Of a stretch of DNA of 64,000 nt, positions 1 to 11,300 are shown in pieces (positions within the stretch are counted from its first letter, which is position 1; each line of letters opens with the position of its first letter). The stretch is from Artocarpus heterophyllus (taxonomy: Eukaryota > Streptophyta > Magnoliopsida > Rosales > Moraceae). The notes under the pieces are model-generated. The model ran no database searches. It worked only from the letters and a program-made list of their open reading frames with translations, and was not told where the DNA came from. A program made the position numbers and the translations under genes. Location of the stretch: the NCBI GenBank assembly GCA_025403435.1, contig CM046350.1, positions 12,926,372 through 12,990,371 of the forward strand, given 5' to 3'.

Positions 1-960
1 GATGATGTCATAGCCCTAGACCCACCATTGCTGGATGTTATCATGCGAGCTCTTATGCTGCCCAAGTTCAAGGTCCCATAAATTAAGGCCTACGATGGGA
101 CAGTGGATGCCGATAAGCATGTTGAACTATTTCGAGGACACTATGCTCTTTCAGAATGCCAGCGACGCAGCGATATGCAAGGCCTTTTTGTTGACATCAA
201 CTAGACCAGCTCGGCAATGGCTCGGAAGACTTGAACCAGCCTCGATTACTTCTTTTTGGCAGCTCACCGATGCCTTCTTGGCAGCCTTCTCCACGACAAA
301 GATGCGGAGAAAAGAGATCACATACCAATACACCATCAAGCAAAGAGACTACAACATCTGAGATTATATCAAACTATTTACCCGAGCAACTCTAGAGGTC
401 AAACACATCGAAGACGAGACCCTCAAGCATATTTTCATAGGGGATCTTCGAGACGAAAAGCTCATATGGTCGCTGGCCTTCGAGCAGCCGAGCACTTTTT
501 CACAAATGCTTAACTATGCTCAGAGATACGCCGATGCCACGGAGTACATGAAAAGTCACAAAGAGAAGGCCTGCCCTGGTCGGACCAAGAAGGAAAATAA
601 GCAAAAGAAGGCGCCGGAGCATACTAGCACCGAGCAGAATAAGAAGCAGAAGAGAAAAAAGAAACCCGAGAAGCCAAAAAGGCCAACCGGGAAGTTCCAA
701 AGCTACACACCCCTAGTAGCGACAATTGATGAAGTGCTCGCCCAGGTAAGCGGCAGGAACCTGCTCATACCACCGCCCAAGCTTAAAGGCAGCAAGACGA
801 AGTGAGACCAAGCTAGATACTGCAAGTTCCACAAGGATGTGCGACACCATACTTGTGAATGCATTTAGCTAAAGGACCAGATTGAAAGACTGGTCCGTGA
901 AGGGCATTTAAGGGAGTTTGTTGAGCGGGTTATAACCCCGGGCTCCACCTCGGGAAGGAA
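1..960 (+). pseudogene. Degenerate gag of the Ty3/gypsy element
   Basis: Gag-like peptide is spread over several frames. An LPKFK..IKAYDGTVDADKH-type stretch lies around 55-120, where Tat gags carry a conserved PKF..YDG..DP..H block. A lysine-rich stretch lies at about 560-700. A C-H-C knuckle-like piece (YCKFHKDVRHHTCEC) followed by LKDQIERLVREGHL lies at about 815-915, the usual Tat gag C-terminus. Frame changes near 360 and 500 and a stop at about 868 break it. The N-terminus is outside the window. Gag would package the element RNA in virus-like particles. Confidence 0.85.
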
Positions 961-1129
961 TGAATCACCAAGCCGAGACGCACCGAACCGATCCTGAAAC
1001 GATGGTGGGAACATCTCAGACCCCAGAATATCGTTCACACGATCTTTAGAGGGCCTGTCACAGGGGACACATCAAGTGGGCGGCGAGCGTACGTCCGAGA
1101 AGCTCGGCTGGTCGAAAGGGGCAAATTCA

Positions 1130-1640
1130 TAAACATGTCTGAACATGTTAATAAGATTTATCGCCAACAGGATACCCCAATCACATTCACCGAGGAGAAG
1201 CAGACAAGCTGATTCATCTGCACAATGATGCCTTCGTGTGCGAGCTACACATCGCCAACAACATAGTGCGGTGAGTGTTGATTGATAACGGTAGCTCAGC
1301 TGACATTCTCTTCAAGCAAGCCTTTGATAAATTAAGGATCAGCAACACTACAATGGTACTAGTCCAAACCCCGCTTTATGACTTCACAGGTGAATGTGTC
1401 CGAGCAATGGGGAAGGTCAGTCTGCCTGTGATCTTCAGTGAGGGCGCTGATCAGATCACTCATGTCGTCAACTTCCTAGTCGTCAATAAGCCCTTCCAAT
1501 ACAACATCATAATCGGCCGATCAACGCTGAAAGCATTGAAGGCCATGGTTTCCACATATCACTTGGCGATGAAGTTTCCAACAGAGGATGGAGTTAGAGT
1601 AAATCGCTCATCCCAGAAGGACTCCTGAGCTTGTTACACT
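1130..1640 (+). pseudogene. Degenerate retroviral-type aspartic protease
   Basis: The catalytic motif LIDNGSSADIL lies at about 1277-1310 (D-N-G-S replaces the more common D-S/T-G-S/A), followed by the second conserved block FQYNIIIGRSTL at about 1495-1530. The open stretch is 1275-1628. The upstream part (about 1175-1270) is broken by stops. In an active element this enzyme cleaves the Gag-Pol polyprotein. Confidence 0.85.
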
Positions 1641-1849
1641 AACGCCGTCAAAGCCGCGACAACTCATCGTTTGGGTGTTTTGACCATTTGCACGGTTAAC
1701 GAGATGAATCTGCCTACTGACCCAGTGTCCAAGATGCTTTCTGATCTTGACCCCTGACTGCCTGAGGAAGAGGTAAGAGCCACCCCGATCGAGGACTTGG
1801 TGCCGTTTTCTCTAGACCCCACGAGGCCTGAATGTACCTGTCCAACTTG

Positions 1850-2790
1850 GATCCCAGCTAAGACCTGAGATCCGGGCCGACCTAAAGGGACTTCTTCTCG
1901 AATATTGGGACGTTTTTGCGTGGTCTTATGAGGACGTGCCTGGCATCGACCCGAGCGTGATCTGTCATTGGTTCAACGTCCGACCCGACCATAAGCCTAT
2001 GATACAAAAGAGAAGGGCTTTTAATCCAAAGAGGTATGCCGCTATAAACGAAAAGGTCCAGAAGCACCTTAAGGCGGGATTCATCAGAGAGGTCAAATAT
2101 CCAGAGTGGCTGGCAAATGTTGTTATGGTTAAGAAAGCGAATGGGTAGTGGCGAGTCTGCGTGGATTATACCGACCTGAACAAGGCATGCCCTAAAGATT
2201 GCTTCCTACTTCCCTGAATCGACTAGCTCGTCGAAGCGACGACCGGCCACGAGCTATTGAGCTTCATGGATGCGTATTCTAGATATAATCAGATAAGAAT
2301 GGCCGAGGAAGATCAAGTGAAAATGGCTTTTGTTACTGATCAAGGGTTATACTGCTATGTAGTAATGCCCTTTGGAATAAAAAAATATCGAGGCTATCTA
2401 CCAGCGCCTAGTCAATAAGATGTTTGCTCAACTGATCGGTAAAACGATGGAAGTTTACGTGGACAATATGCTTGTTAAGTCTGCCCGAGCAACAGATCAC
2501 ATGGCCGATCTCCGAGCAAGCTTCGATATACTCCAGGAATATGGGATGAAACTCAACCCAGCGAAGTGCTCGTTCGGGGTTAACTCAGGCAAGTTTCTCT
2601 GATTTTTAGTTAACCGATGGGGGATAGAGGTTAACCCGACGAAGGCCCAAGTAGTTATAGACATGTACTCACCCTAAACTATGATGGAGGTGTAGAAGCT
2701 CACCGGCATGATAGCGGCCCTCTCAAAATTTGTCTCCCTAGCTATCGACAAGTGTCATCATTTTTTAAGGCACTCAAGGGGAGGTTTGAG
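1850..2790 (+). pseudogene. Degenerate reverse transcriptase domain
   Basis: Ty3/gypsy RT blocks are visible in order: KRRAFNPKRYAAINEKVQKHLKAGFIREV (about 2010-2095), VVMVKKANG, WRVCVDYTDLNKACPKD (about 2150-2200), FMDAYSRYNQI (about 2265-2295) and the catalytic box as YVDNMLVKS at about 2455-2480. The last Asp of YVDD is replaced by Asn, which would weaken or abolish polymerase activity. A stop follows at 2146, more stops around 2215, and a frameshift near 2385. Confidence 0.9.
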
Positions 2791-2799
2791 TGGAGCAGG

Positions 2800-3080
2800 G
2801 AATATGAAGAAGCTTTTTAGAATTTGAAGAAGTATTTAGCCATGCCCCCGCTCCTATCCAAACCTTTGCCCAGAGAAGTTTTGACCACTTATCTAGCCGT
2901 GTCTGAGAAGGCCGTAAGCTCAATTCTAGTCCGAGAAGAGGACGGAGCCCAAAAGCCAGTGTACTATACTAGCCACGCGTTGCAAGGTGCCAAGAAGCGG
3001 TACCCCCCACTTGAGAAGTTGGCCTTTGCATTGATTACTTCTGCTCGGAAGCTGCGCCCCTACTTTTAAGGCCACACTAT
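2800..3080 (+). pseudogene. Ty3-type RNase H domain (first RNase H)
   Basis: An open stretch at 2824-3069 encodes the connecting and RNase H region directly after RT. It contains YLAVSEKAVSSILVREE and KPVYYTSHALQGA..RYPPLEKLAFAL, which is the usual Ty3/gypsy RNase H signature (A-V-S..L..E..KPVYY.S..L..AE.RY..IEK). The domain is cut short by a stop at 3067-3069. It would degrade RNA in the RNA:DNA hybrid. Confidence 0.85.
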
Positions 3081-3159
3081 ATAGGTTCCGACCAAGTTTT
3101 CTTTCCGACAAGTCTTACAAAGACTGAAAATATCTGGCTGAATGACCAAGTGGTCAGTG

Positions 3160-3711
3160 GAGCTCGGCTAATACGATGTTCATTTTGTGCCAAGGATAGC
3201 CATCAAGGCTCAAGCCCTTGCGGACTTCATCTCCGAATTTGCTAATGTCGGGCAAGGCACACTGTTGACAGAAAAGGCACCAATAGAAGTGCCAGACACC
3301 CCCAGTTGCAGCGAGGATTGCGCCACCTCGAAGCCGGAGTGGAAGCTCTTTGTTGACGGATCTTCCTGTGTAAAAGGATCAGGTGCTAGGCTGGTATTAA
3401 TAGGCCTGGACGGATACAATGTGATCTATGCATCCCGTTTCAACTTTAAGGCCTCAAATAACGAAGCAGAGTACGAAGCACTCATGGCTGGACTTCAGAT
3501 CACCAGAGATCTTGGGGTAGACAGCATACTCATTCATAGTGACTTGATGCTCATCGTTCAACAAGTCACTAGAGTATTCCAAGCCCGAACGGATTCGATG
3601 GCCGCATACTTACAAGAGGTCAAGCTGTTGCTCGGACAATTTAAGTCTTACTCATTCAAACAGATCCCTAGGTCAGAAAACTCAGAGGCTGATGCCCTCG
3701 CTTGGGACTAG
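3160..3711 (+). pseudogene. Second, archaeal-type RNase H of a Tat element
   Basis: The open stretch 3187-3711 holds a complete RNase H fold distinct from the first: WKLFVDGSS (first catalytic Asp), NNEAEYEALMAGL (catalytic Glu), ILIHSDL (second Asp) and NSEADALAW (last Asp). All four acidic positions are kept. An additional RNase H between the Ty3 RNase H and integrase is documented for plant Tat elements and described as archaeal-like. It is the best preserved part of this copy. Confidence 0.88.
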
Positions 3712-3839
3712 CCTCGGGCCTCAGTGATAGCAACCTGGTTTCGATCCCCATCAAAAGGTTGGCCGAGCCAAGCATACACAGAGAAAAGGCGAATATAGCC
3801 GAGGAACTCGAGACCACTTGGACCCGATCATCTGATATC

Positions 3840-4570
3840 TGACCACAACCGAATTGCCCGATGACCGAGAAGAGTCACGTCAAATACGCAACAGCTTGGC
3901 CCGGTATTCGATGATCGATGGGAAATTATATAGGCGAGGCTACACCACGCCATGTTTAAAGTGCGTGGGCCCCAAAGAAGCCGAATACCTAATGAAGGAG
4001 ATCCACGAAGGCCTATGTGGTAACCATTTTAGGGGCGATCCTTGGCCCAAAAATGTCTTCGGCAGAGCTACTACTGGCTAACCATAGAGTAGGATTGCAA
4101 GGATTTTGCACAAAAATGTCTTAAATGTCAACAATTTGCAAGGATGCCCAGACATCATGCCGAGCCTCACTTTAGTAACCTTGACGTGGCCATTCGCGAA
4201 ATGGGCCATCGATCTTATCAGACCCCTTCCTCAAGCCCGATCACAATTTAAATACTACATCGTGGCCATAGACTACCTCACCAAATGGGTTGAAGTAGAA
4301 CTGTGTACCAATATGACCGAAGTAAAATATACCAACTTTGTGTGAAAGAACATCATTTATCGGTTCGAAATCCCATACATAATCGTGACCGACAACACTA
4401 AACAGTTCGAGTCCTCTAGTCTCCTCCGCCTCTGCGAGTAACTCAATATCAAAAAAGCTTTCTCCTCTCCGAGCTACCCCCAGAGCAACGGCCAAGTAGA
4501 GGCAGTCAACAAAACAATTAAGGACAACACATGCCGTTATGCTCTGCCCGACCTAGAAAATGGGGATATC
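3840..4570 (+). pseudogene. Degenerate integrase, C-terminus missing
   Basis: The zinc-binding HHCC region begins with HEGLCGNH at about 4000-4025, with C..C at about 4110-4125. The catalytic core shows WAIDLIRPLP (first Asp, about 4205-4235), VTDNTKQF (second Asp, about 4385-4410) and SPSYPQSNGQVEAVNKTI with the Glu (about 4465-4520). Frames change at about 4080 and 4160, with stops at 4343 and about 4440. After the Glu the usual C-terminal domain cannot be recognised; weak, AT-richer sequence follows, suggesting a deletion near 4570. Confidence 0.87.
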
Positions 4571-4959
4571 CTCCCTGCTCGGATTAACTTGGTAATTATC
4601 GAGACAACACACTTGGCATCAATATATAAATTAAAAAGATGGAAGCTCGAAAAACATAGTTTAGGAATGCCCCTCCCGAGGAGTATCCAACTTGTCCGAA
4701 TTCGTAATTCAATTTTAAGGCCGAGGTCTATGCTAACTGGGCAAAGACGAAGGCTTAACTACATTCCTGAGAAACCCCTCACCCAAAAACTTGAAACTAT
4801 ATCTCCGAGAACAATCGCACTCGAAAGAAAACATGATATACAAAAAATTCGAGAAGCGATAAACTTGGGAAACAAAAATATATTAATGAGTGGTGGTGGG
4901 AAGGTATAGTTAATTGGGCACCTCCCAAGCCCGGCCAAAAATAAACAAAACAACAAAAA

Positions 4960-7150
4960 AGAAAATGATGGCCTAGGCCTGTGTCCCATCCTTGGCATCG
5001 CCTTCCTCGCCTCTTCCTCTACCGGGGCTCTGTTCGTCCCCGTTGTCGTAGCATCCACTTGGACAACCTCATCGCCTTCCTATTGCTGAGCAGCGCCTTG
5101 CTCTGGCTCGACTATGAGTGACCAGTCGAAGCCCTCAACCTCAGGGTGCTTCCATATCAAATGATCTCGTAGGTCTGTCATGACGAAGTAGTAGTAATCT
5201 GCATTCTCCGGAGACGCCTTGAATTTCTCTATGGCTTGGGCAAGCTAGCCTGGGAACTCCTCTAAAAATCTCTGGTGCTCGGCCTGCAAGGCCACCAACT
5301 GCTATTTGATCCAGACAGCCTCATCCTTTGCTTGCTCAGCCTCCCTTAACGCCTCCTTGGCCTCTGCCTTGGCCTGAATGGCGTCCTCCTTGGCCTTCCG
5401 AGCTTTCTCTTCGACTCGAGAGAGAGACGTCTTGACTTGGTCTAGCTTGATGTTCCTAGCATCGAGCTTCCTCTCGACCTCCAACTTATCGAGGAAGGTC
5501 TTCTTATGCCTCTCTTTCTCCTTGTTAAATTCCTTTAGCCCGGATAAGTAGGCCATATGCAAGAGGGCGCTCGTTTGAGGATAACAAAACTTCAATGCTC
5601 GATGGGAAGAAAAGTAAAGTTCAAGAGGCCCGGGTTGGGCAAGCACTTACCGTGGTGGCAGAGCGGAAGGCCGTGTCAGACAGGCCCTGGAAATCCTCCC
5701 TTCGGAGGTTCACCAAAAAGTCTTCTTGGGGCATCACATCCCCCAGGGGTGGTTGCTCTTGGACTGTAGTGGGTACCTGCTCGGGTCGGGGGGGGAGCTT
5801 TGTCCTCAAAGTTCGCTTACGTTTCCTCCTGACCTCTACGGCCTTGCCTTTCTTTTTCATGAGGCTCTCGATAAGAGCCTACCTCTTAGCAGCTGTGCTC
5901 GGCCGTGAAGACATTTCTGCAAGCCAAAATCTCCCCAAGTCAAAATCAGGTTGGCGTAAAAAAAAACAAAAAAAACTAAGGGCTAACCTCCAATCTGGAG
6001 CTGGCAAGACGAGTTAATAAGCCAGATCACGTCCTCGAGGTCCTCGTCAGCCACTGGTGGCCCCGCATCGAATGAGCCACTCGATGAGTCCTCGGAGCTA
6101 GATGATGATGGCTCCCCTATCGGCCACTCGGATCGAGAAGTACTCGGCCCCAGGACGTCCACAGCGCTTGGCCTGGCGACTGTCAATTGGTGGGGGATTT
6201 GTTCTGCTGGGTTCCCTGAACTAGCCATAACCGAAAAGAGTCTCCTTCCCAAGCAGGAAGGACTGCTGCCTAGTCGCTTCCGGCTTCTCAAACAGGTCTT
6301 CGACCGTCTTGATCACATGGCTTGGTGCCCAAGGCCTCTTAGACCACATGTGCCCTTGTTCGAACGTTCTAGGCACAAGTTGGTCGGTAGGGACGGCCTC
6401 ATTGGCTCAAGCTAAATAATTAACCCTGACATAGAACCACTCGTACGTCTAGAGTTTGTTCAAGTCAAGGTTGCCCATAATAAAGTCTTTCTTGAAGCCG
6501 GTGACATAATACCGCCTAGACTGTCGAGAAAACTTCTTCATTTTATACACTTGTTTAAATGCTTTCAGCGGCATTTCAATTGCACGGTGATACCTCCACA
6601 ACATGTACATCCCAATCAGCGACCTGTAACTATTCAGGTTAAGCTGAGCCGGGCACACATTAAAATCGTTAAGTGCCCGATAGAGGAACGGATGGAATGG
6701 GAGGCGCAACCCAACCCTAAAAAACTCGACATAGAGCATTATGCACCCTTCAGGCGGCTTCAGGGGCGAATCATTCTCCTCGGGCACGATAAGGATCACG
6801 TCGTCCAGGATGTTGAACTCAGCGCACAGGTCTTCCAACCGAGATTCCGTTATGGCGCTGGCGTAGGCCACTACCGAAGTCTGCCCGGGCTGGGTTACCC
6901 TATAAGCAGTCACCCCCCGGACCCAGGTGACTCAAACTCGCTCGTCTTTTTCTATTTTGGGCTGTTCTTCCCCTTCTATCTCTTCGGGCTTGCGCTCCTC
7001 GTCGGAGATATCCACTGTAATCTTGCCCGCGACCTGGACAGGGGCCTCAGAATTTCGGCTGGATGTGCTCGGAACATCGTTGGCTGCCTCCAGCTCAGCT
7101 CGCTCTCGGGCAGTAACTCAAGAGGCGCCTACAGAAGCCGCCCCAATGTA
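4960..7150 (-). pseudogene. Antisense extra ORF of the Tat element (putative gypsy-type transposon domain, coiled coil)
   Basis: On the minus strand, between integrase and the 3' LTR, runs a broken long reading frame. Its first part (7150 to 6930) is acidic and serine-rich. The core (6913-6449) contains FFRVGLRLPFHPFLYRAL and a PAQLNLNSYRSLIGM segment, resembling the plant family named putative gypsy type transposon (Pfam Transposase_28). A Ser/Glu-rich linker lies at 6235-5983 and an Ala/Glu/Lys coiled coil at 5646-5302. Stops occur near 7120, 6930 and 6448. Plant Tat elements are known to carry such antisense ORFs of unknown function. The plus-strand ORF over 6551-7360 is its shadow. Confidence 0.75.
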
Positions 7151-7750
7151 AGGGTTTTTGCCCCTAAATGGCCTTATCGGGCGCTCGCCATCGAGCAAGT
7201 CAAGGAACTCCTGCTCGGGAACGGTCTAGGAGTCGATCCTCAATATTTGCTCCAGTCGGCCAGCCCCATCCGCTCTGGGGATATGCTCTTAATATCAACT
7301 TGGACCATGGACGAGCTGGCCTCTGGGCTGCTTTTCGACCAGGAAATGTCAACATTCTGAGAATTTGACACGTCACTTATTTTTTGTGCTTCTCAGGAAG
7401 TTACCTGATCGCGCTGTGGAAGTTCGGGAACTTGAAGTTTTCGCTCTAAGAAACTATAGCTTGGCAGCTAAAAACTCATGGATGCGAAATCTGATCTTAA
7501 TTGCGTGAAAATGACAAGAAGAAAGGCCCTATTTATAGGCATTTCAGGCGGGAAATCTGGGCACAGAAAATGAAAAGGGCGATGATTACGTTTGATAAGC
7601 GGCGCAGTCGACCGCAGAGCGACTCGTGTCCCCCGGTTGATCTGCGCGACCTTTCGTTTCACTGCCACTTCGAAATGCCTTTTGGTCTTCTTTCTCTAGC
7701 CTACCTCACCCACTCGACGTAGTCCACCTGGTCGGACACCGACCAGGTGA

Positions 7751-7763
7751 ACTAGGGGGCTAA
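7751..7763 (+). promoter_or_regulatory. Polypurine tract before the 3' LTR
   Basis: A short purine-rich tract (ACTAGGGGGC) lies immediately before the TG that opens the LTR, the expected place for the plus-strand primer. It is shorter than a classical tract and interrupted by pyrimidines. Confidence 0.55.
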
Positions 7764-8399
7764 TGTTGAGGGTGAGCTCGACGCTACTACCGAGGAGACA
7801 AACTCCGGGTGGTCAGCCAAACAACTCGGCGGGGCTACCAGGGAGCAAACTACCGACCCCGACGATAATGGACGTTGCATCTGAGGTGCTTCTCAGGGCC
7901 TCCAGGGTTGCACCTCAGTAGGTTGCCACCTTAGACTATGTACCAGATCGAGTCAGGATTATTCTCATTCACAAGTAGATTACTACTCGCTACCATAGGC
8001 CAACAAATGATAAACAACTCTCCGTCTGATGGAGGCCAAACCATTGACAAAGGGACGTGACACTTGTCACCTACTACCTGACATGCTTTGATGTGACACT
8101 CGGGTTGTGGGCAAAACCCACCTGATACCCGGTCCAAATGGTAGCCTATAAATAGGATGCATTTATTGCATTCTGGATACGCTCCTTCCCACCTAACAAG
8201 CTCCTGTCCTCTGCCGAGCAACCCCTGTTTTGAGCATCGGAGAGCCCTTGTCTGTTGACTAACACCTTTTCTCTCACCTTAAAGCGTCCCTCCTCTGGTT
8301 GTAGGTACACCCGACCAGGCAAAGGCGAGCCGGGAAGAACTAGACAATGTGCGTAGCCGCACGTGGTGTTGATTTAACGTCGGACCTCGAAAAACATCA
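7764..8399 (+). repeat. 3' LTR of the Ty3/gypsy element
   Basis: The LTR starts with TGTTGAGGG after the polypurine tract. A TATA box (TATAAATA, 8147-8154) lies about 380 bp inside. The likely end is the CA at 8398-8399, where composition changes sharply to AT-rich unique sequence. The exact end is uncertain because the 5' LTR is not available for comparison. Length would be about 636 bp. Confidence 0.7.
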
Positions 8400-11300
8400 A
8401 TAGACATGAAGACGCCATTAATCTTCTTTTTTCTTAAACGAAGATAAAAAATGAAAAATGAAAAACGTGCCCTACCAATAAGGCTCTATGGGAGAAACAC
8501 CCGAGCAGTAAAGCCAAAGTATTATGTAACATTCATCAATAGATAGTGAGTGATATTACTGGCCATTAGCCTAAGTTGTTGGAACTTGTCCTTTTCTTCA
8601 TAGGATAGGCCAACGTCATTGACTACGTGCCACGTTTTTCTTATTTGTTTATTTTAAAAAAATTGCAAGTAAATCGACCTACGCAAAATCTTAATGAAAG
8701 TGGCGATATCGTAACGGTTAGTTAGTTTGATTCTACGTAGGTGTCATTAACATAAAACACGGCTCCCTTATAATTATATTTTCGCATATTAAAGTATTGT
8801 CAACTATTAAAACAGCATGTCCCGCGTTATTGTGTCCTAATTAAACTCCTAATCTGACGTTTTGAAAACGATATACACACACATACATATACATATATAT
8901 ATATATATAAATAATGAAAACATTTCAATCGAAATAGCTGACAAAATTTTTAAATAATAGAGGCAGCTTTGTTCCCAATTGAAGACCAACCTACACGCTC
9001 TGTTCTTCGTATGAGGAAGCTACTTTTATTTGTCAGTATTAAATTAATGGAATTCTTTTTGAACGACCCATTAATTGGATTTTTAATATACGCTTTGTTG
9101 TTCCAGCAACCAAAAAAAAAAACGTACAATTTGGTGTACGATTGAATGGATGATAGAAGTTTAGCCCGTGCTTCAGTGAGGTAAAAAAAAACTGTCTCAT
9201 AATTTATTTATTTATTTATTTTTATATGGTGAGACAGCATTCAACTCTTGTTTGCTTGTTTGTTTTTTTTTGGAGAGCTGGGTAACACCTACGTCAAATT
9301 AATAATAATAATAATAATAATAAGAAAAGTTAGAGCATGCAACGTTTTTTTATATAATTACAACTTACGGGTAAACGTACTTCAATGACGTGCCAAGTAT
9401 TTTATGGAGACAAATTATGTCATTGTCAACATTCAACTAGCAGTTACAGGCGGCGTGAAATGATAAAGCTGGCATTGATCAATGATTAAAATAATAAAAC
9501 AGTTCAACTTTTTTTTTTGGCTGCTAAAACAATTCAACCTGTATGTACTATGTGTATATATATATTTGATATTATTAAGATTTAATCCATGCACTATTAA
9601 TCCATTCCTGCCATGGCCTGGGTCAGCAAAATGCTTAAAAGGGGAAAAGGAGGTAAGTGGACTTTTTGGGAATAACAATACATGCTCGAATTTTTTTTTG
9701 GGGGTAAATAGTCAAATTTTAGTAAATATGGAACTACCTCACGATCAAAAATCATAAATATGAGAATTTATGGGAATTTACCCCGCGTCAAATTTGACAA
9801 ATTTTGGACTTATTGGATTTTCTTTCTATTACTTGAATTTATCTATTACCAAATTTGATAAATCCAAGTTTTACTGCATTGAGTCAAATGTTGCCCCAAA
9901 TTAATTAAAGACAGCACTTATTTAGTTTTTTATTTACATAATATTTGCCTAACTGTGATATGAGACATAGTTTAACAATAATTTTACATTTTAATTTATT
10001 GTAAGGTGTAAAGTTTAAATTTTCTAATTAAGTTTTGAATAAGTAAAACTCTGTTTTTATTCTTAAAAATAGTATGTCAAAGGACCTATATATATATATA
10101 TATATATAATCGCCATAATGAGTCCTGCATAACATTAGACACTATGCTTCAACGCCACGACAATAACATCGAGACAAGACTAGTAGAAACCAGAAACTAT
10201 AAAATTATTAGTGTGGGGTTCGCTTGATAGTCATGCAAGGTTCCAATAAATTACTATGAGCTTGGATTAAGACTCTGAAATTAACATGTAATATGAGGGG
10301 AAAAAAACCAAAAAGGATAAACATGTGCATCTTGATTGGAGATATTTTTATCAAGCTATGGTTTTTTTTAATTATTTTTTGAAAGGATCAAGCTGTGGTT
10401 CTGATACATGTATTATATAACCATATAAACGAGTCATGCATTAATCTAAAATAACATGGAATCTAGGCTCGATTTAACAAGGATTTTTTCCTTGTTTCTT
10501 TGGTAGGAATTGTTTAGGGTGAAAATTCGTCAACTAAACTTTTAAGAAACAACCTCACCATGCTGGTACTCTCTCGAACTGCACGTAAAATAAATACAGA
10601 AAGTAAGAAAGAACACAAAAGAATTATAGTGGTTTACTATTTAAAAAGTTACGTTTGCTTTAGAGATGAGAAAGTGTTTCACTATATTCTAAAAAATTAC
10701 ATGCTATGTGCTCAATATAAGACTTAGGGCCAATTTTGTGGGATTATCTTCCTATTTTTATCTCTTTACAATTAATTCAAATGATTAAAATAAATTAATT
10801 GATAAAATGAGAGAAATATCTCTTTCCCATCTAAATTCCCTTTGTTTCCCTTATCTTTCGGATTCGCATGATATTTAGGATGGCGAAAATTTGGTAATTT
10901 TTCAAGAAAGCAAATGTGACCATCCGTTGAATCTGGTCGTGTCGTTCTCTCGGCTTCGCGTTGTCTAGCATGATCTCACCAGTCTAAGGCGACTGGCAAG
11001 TCTCGTCTGCTTCATAGCCTCGACCTCCATGTTGACACTGTATTTGTGATCTCTAGTCAACTTTGGATCTGGCCTATTTGATGGCTAAGATTACTACAAG
11101 AATGTTATTAGTGGTCTAGTTCAATATATATGTATGTATGTGTGTGTGTATATATAGCTAAAGAAATTATCAGATGTCATAAAAGTCACATGTGGGTTCA
11201 TTATAATGACCGGTTTGCCATTATTGTTATTGTTATAATAATAATTATTATTATTATTATTATGTGAAAAAAAATAATGAGTTGGGTCGACTAGAGATCA

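Larger units (their letters stand above)
1..8399 (+). mobile_element. Ty3/gypsy LTR retrotransposon, Tat type, 5'-truncated by window edge
   Basis: Domains follow the Ty3/gypsy order: gag, protease, reverse transcriptase, RNase H, second (archaeal-type) RNase H, integrase. They are followed by a long 3' region with an antisense ORF and then an LTR. The dual RNase H and the extra antisense ORF after integrase are features known from the plant Tat/Retand group. Every domain carries stops or frameshifts, so the copy is dead. The sequence starts inside gag; the 5' LTR, primer-binding site and target-site duplication lie before base 1 and cannot be checked. GC content is clearly higher than in the AT-rich DNA after 8400. 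Confidence 0.93.

Noticed and set aside
6551..7360. 269-codon plus-strand ORF
   Set aside because: It is the shadow of the antisense ORF of the Tat element, whose minus-strand sequence shows a recognisable domain.
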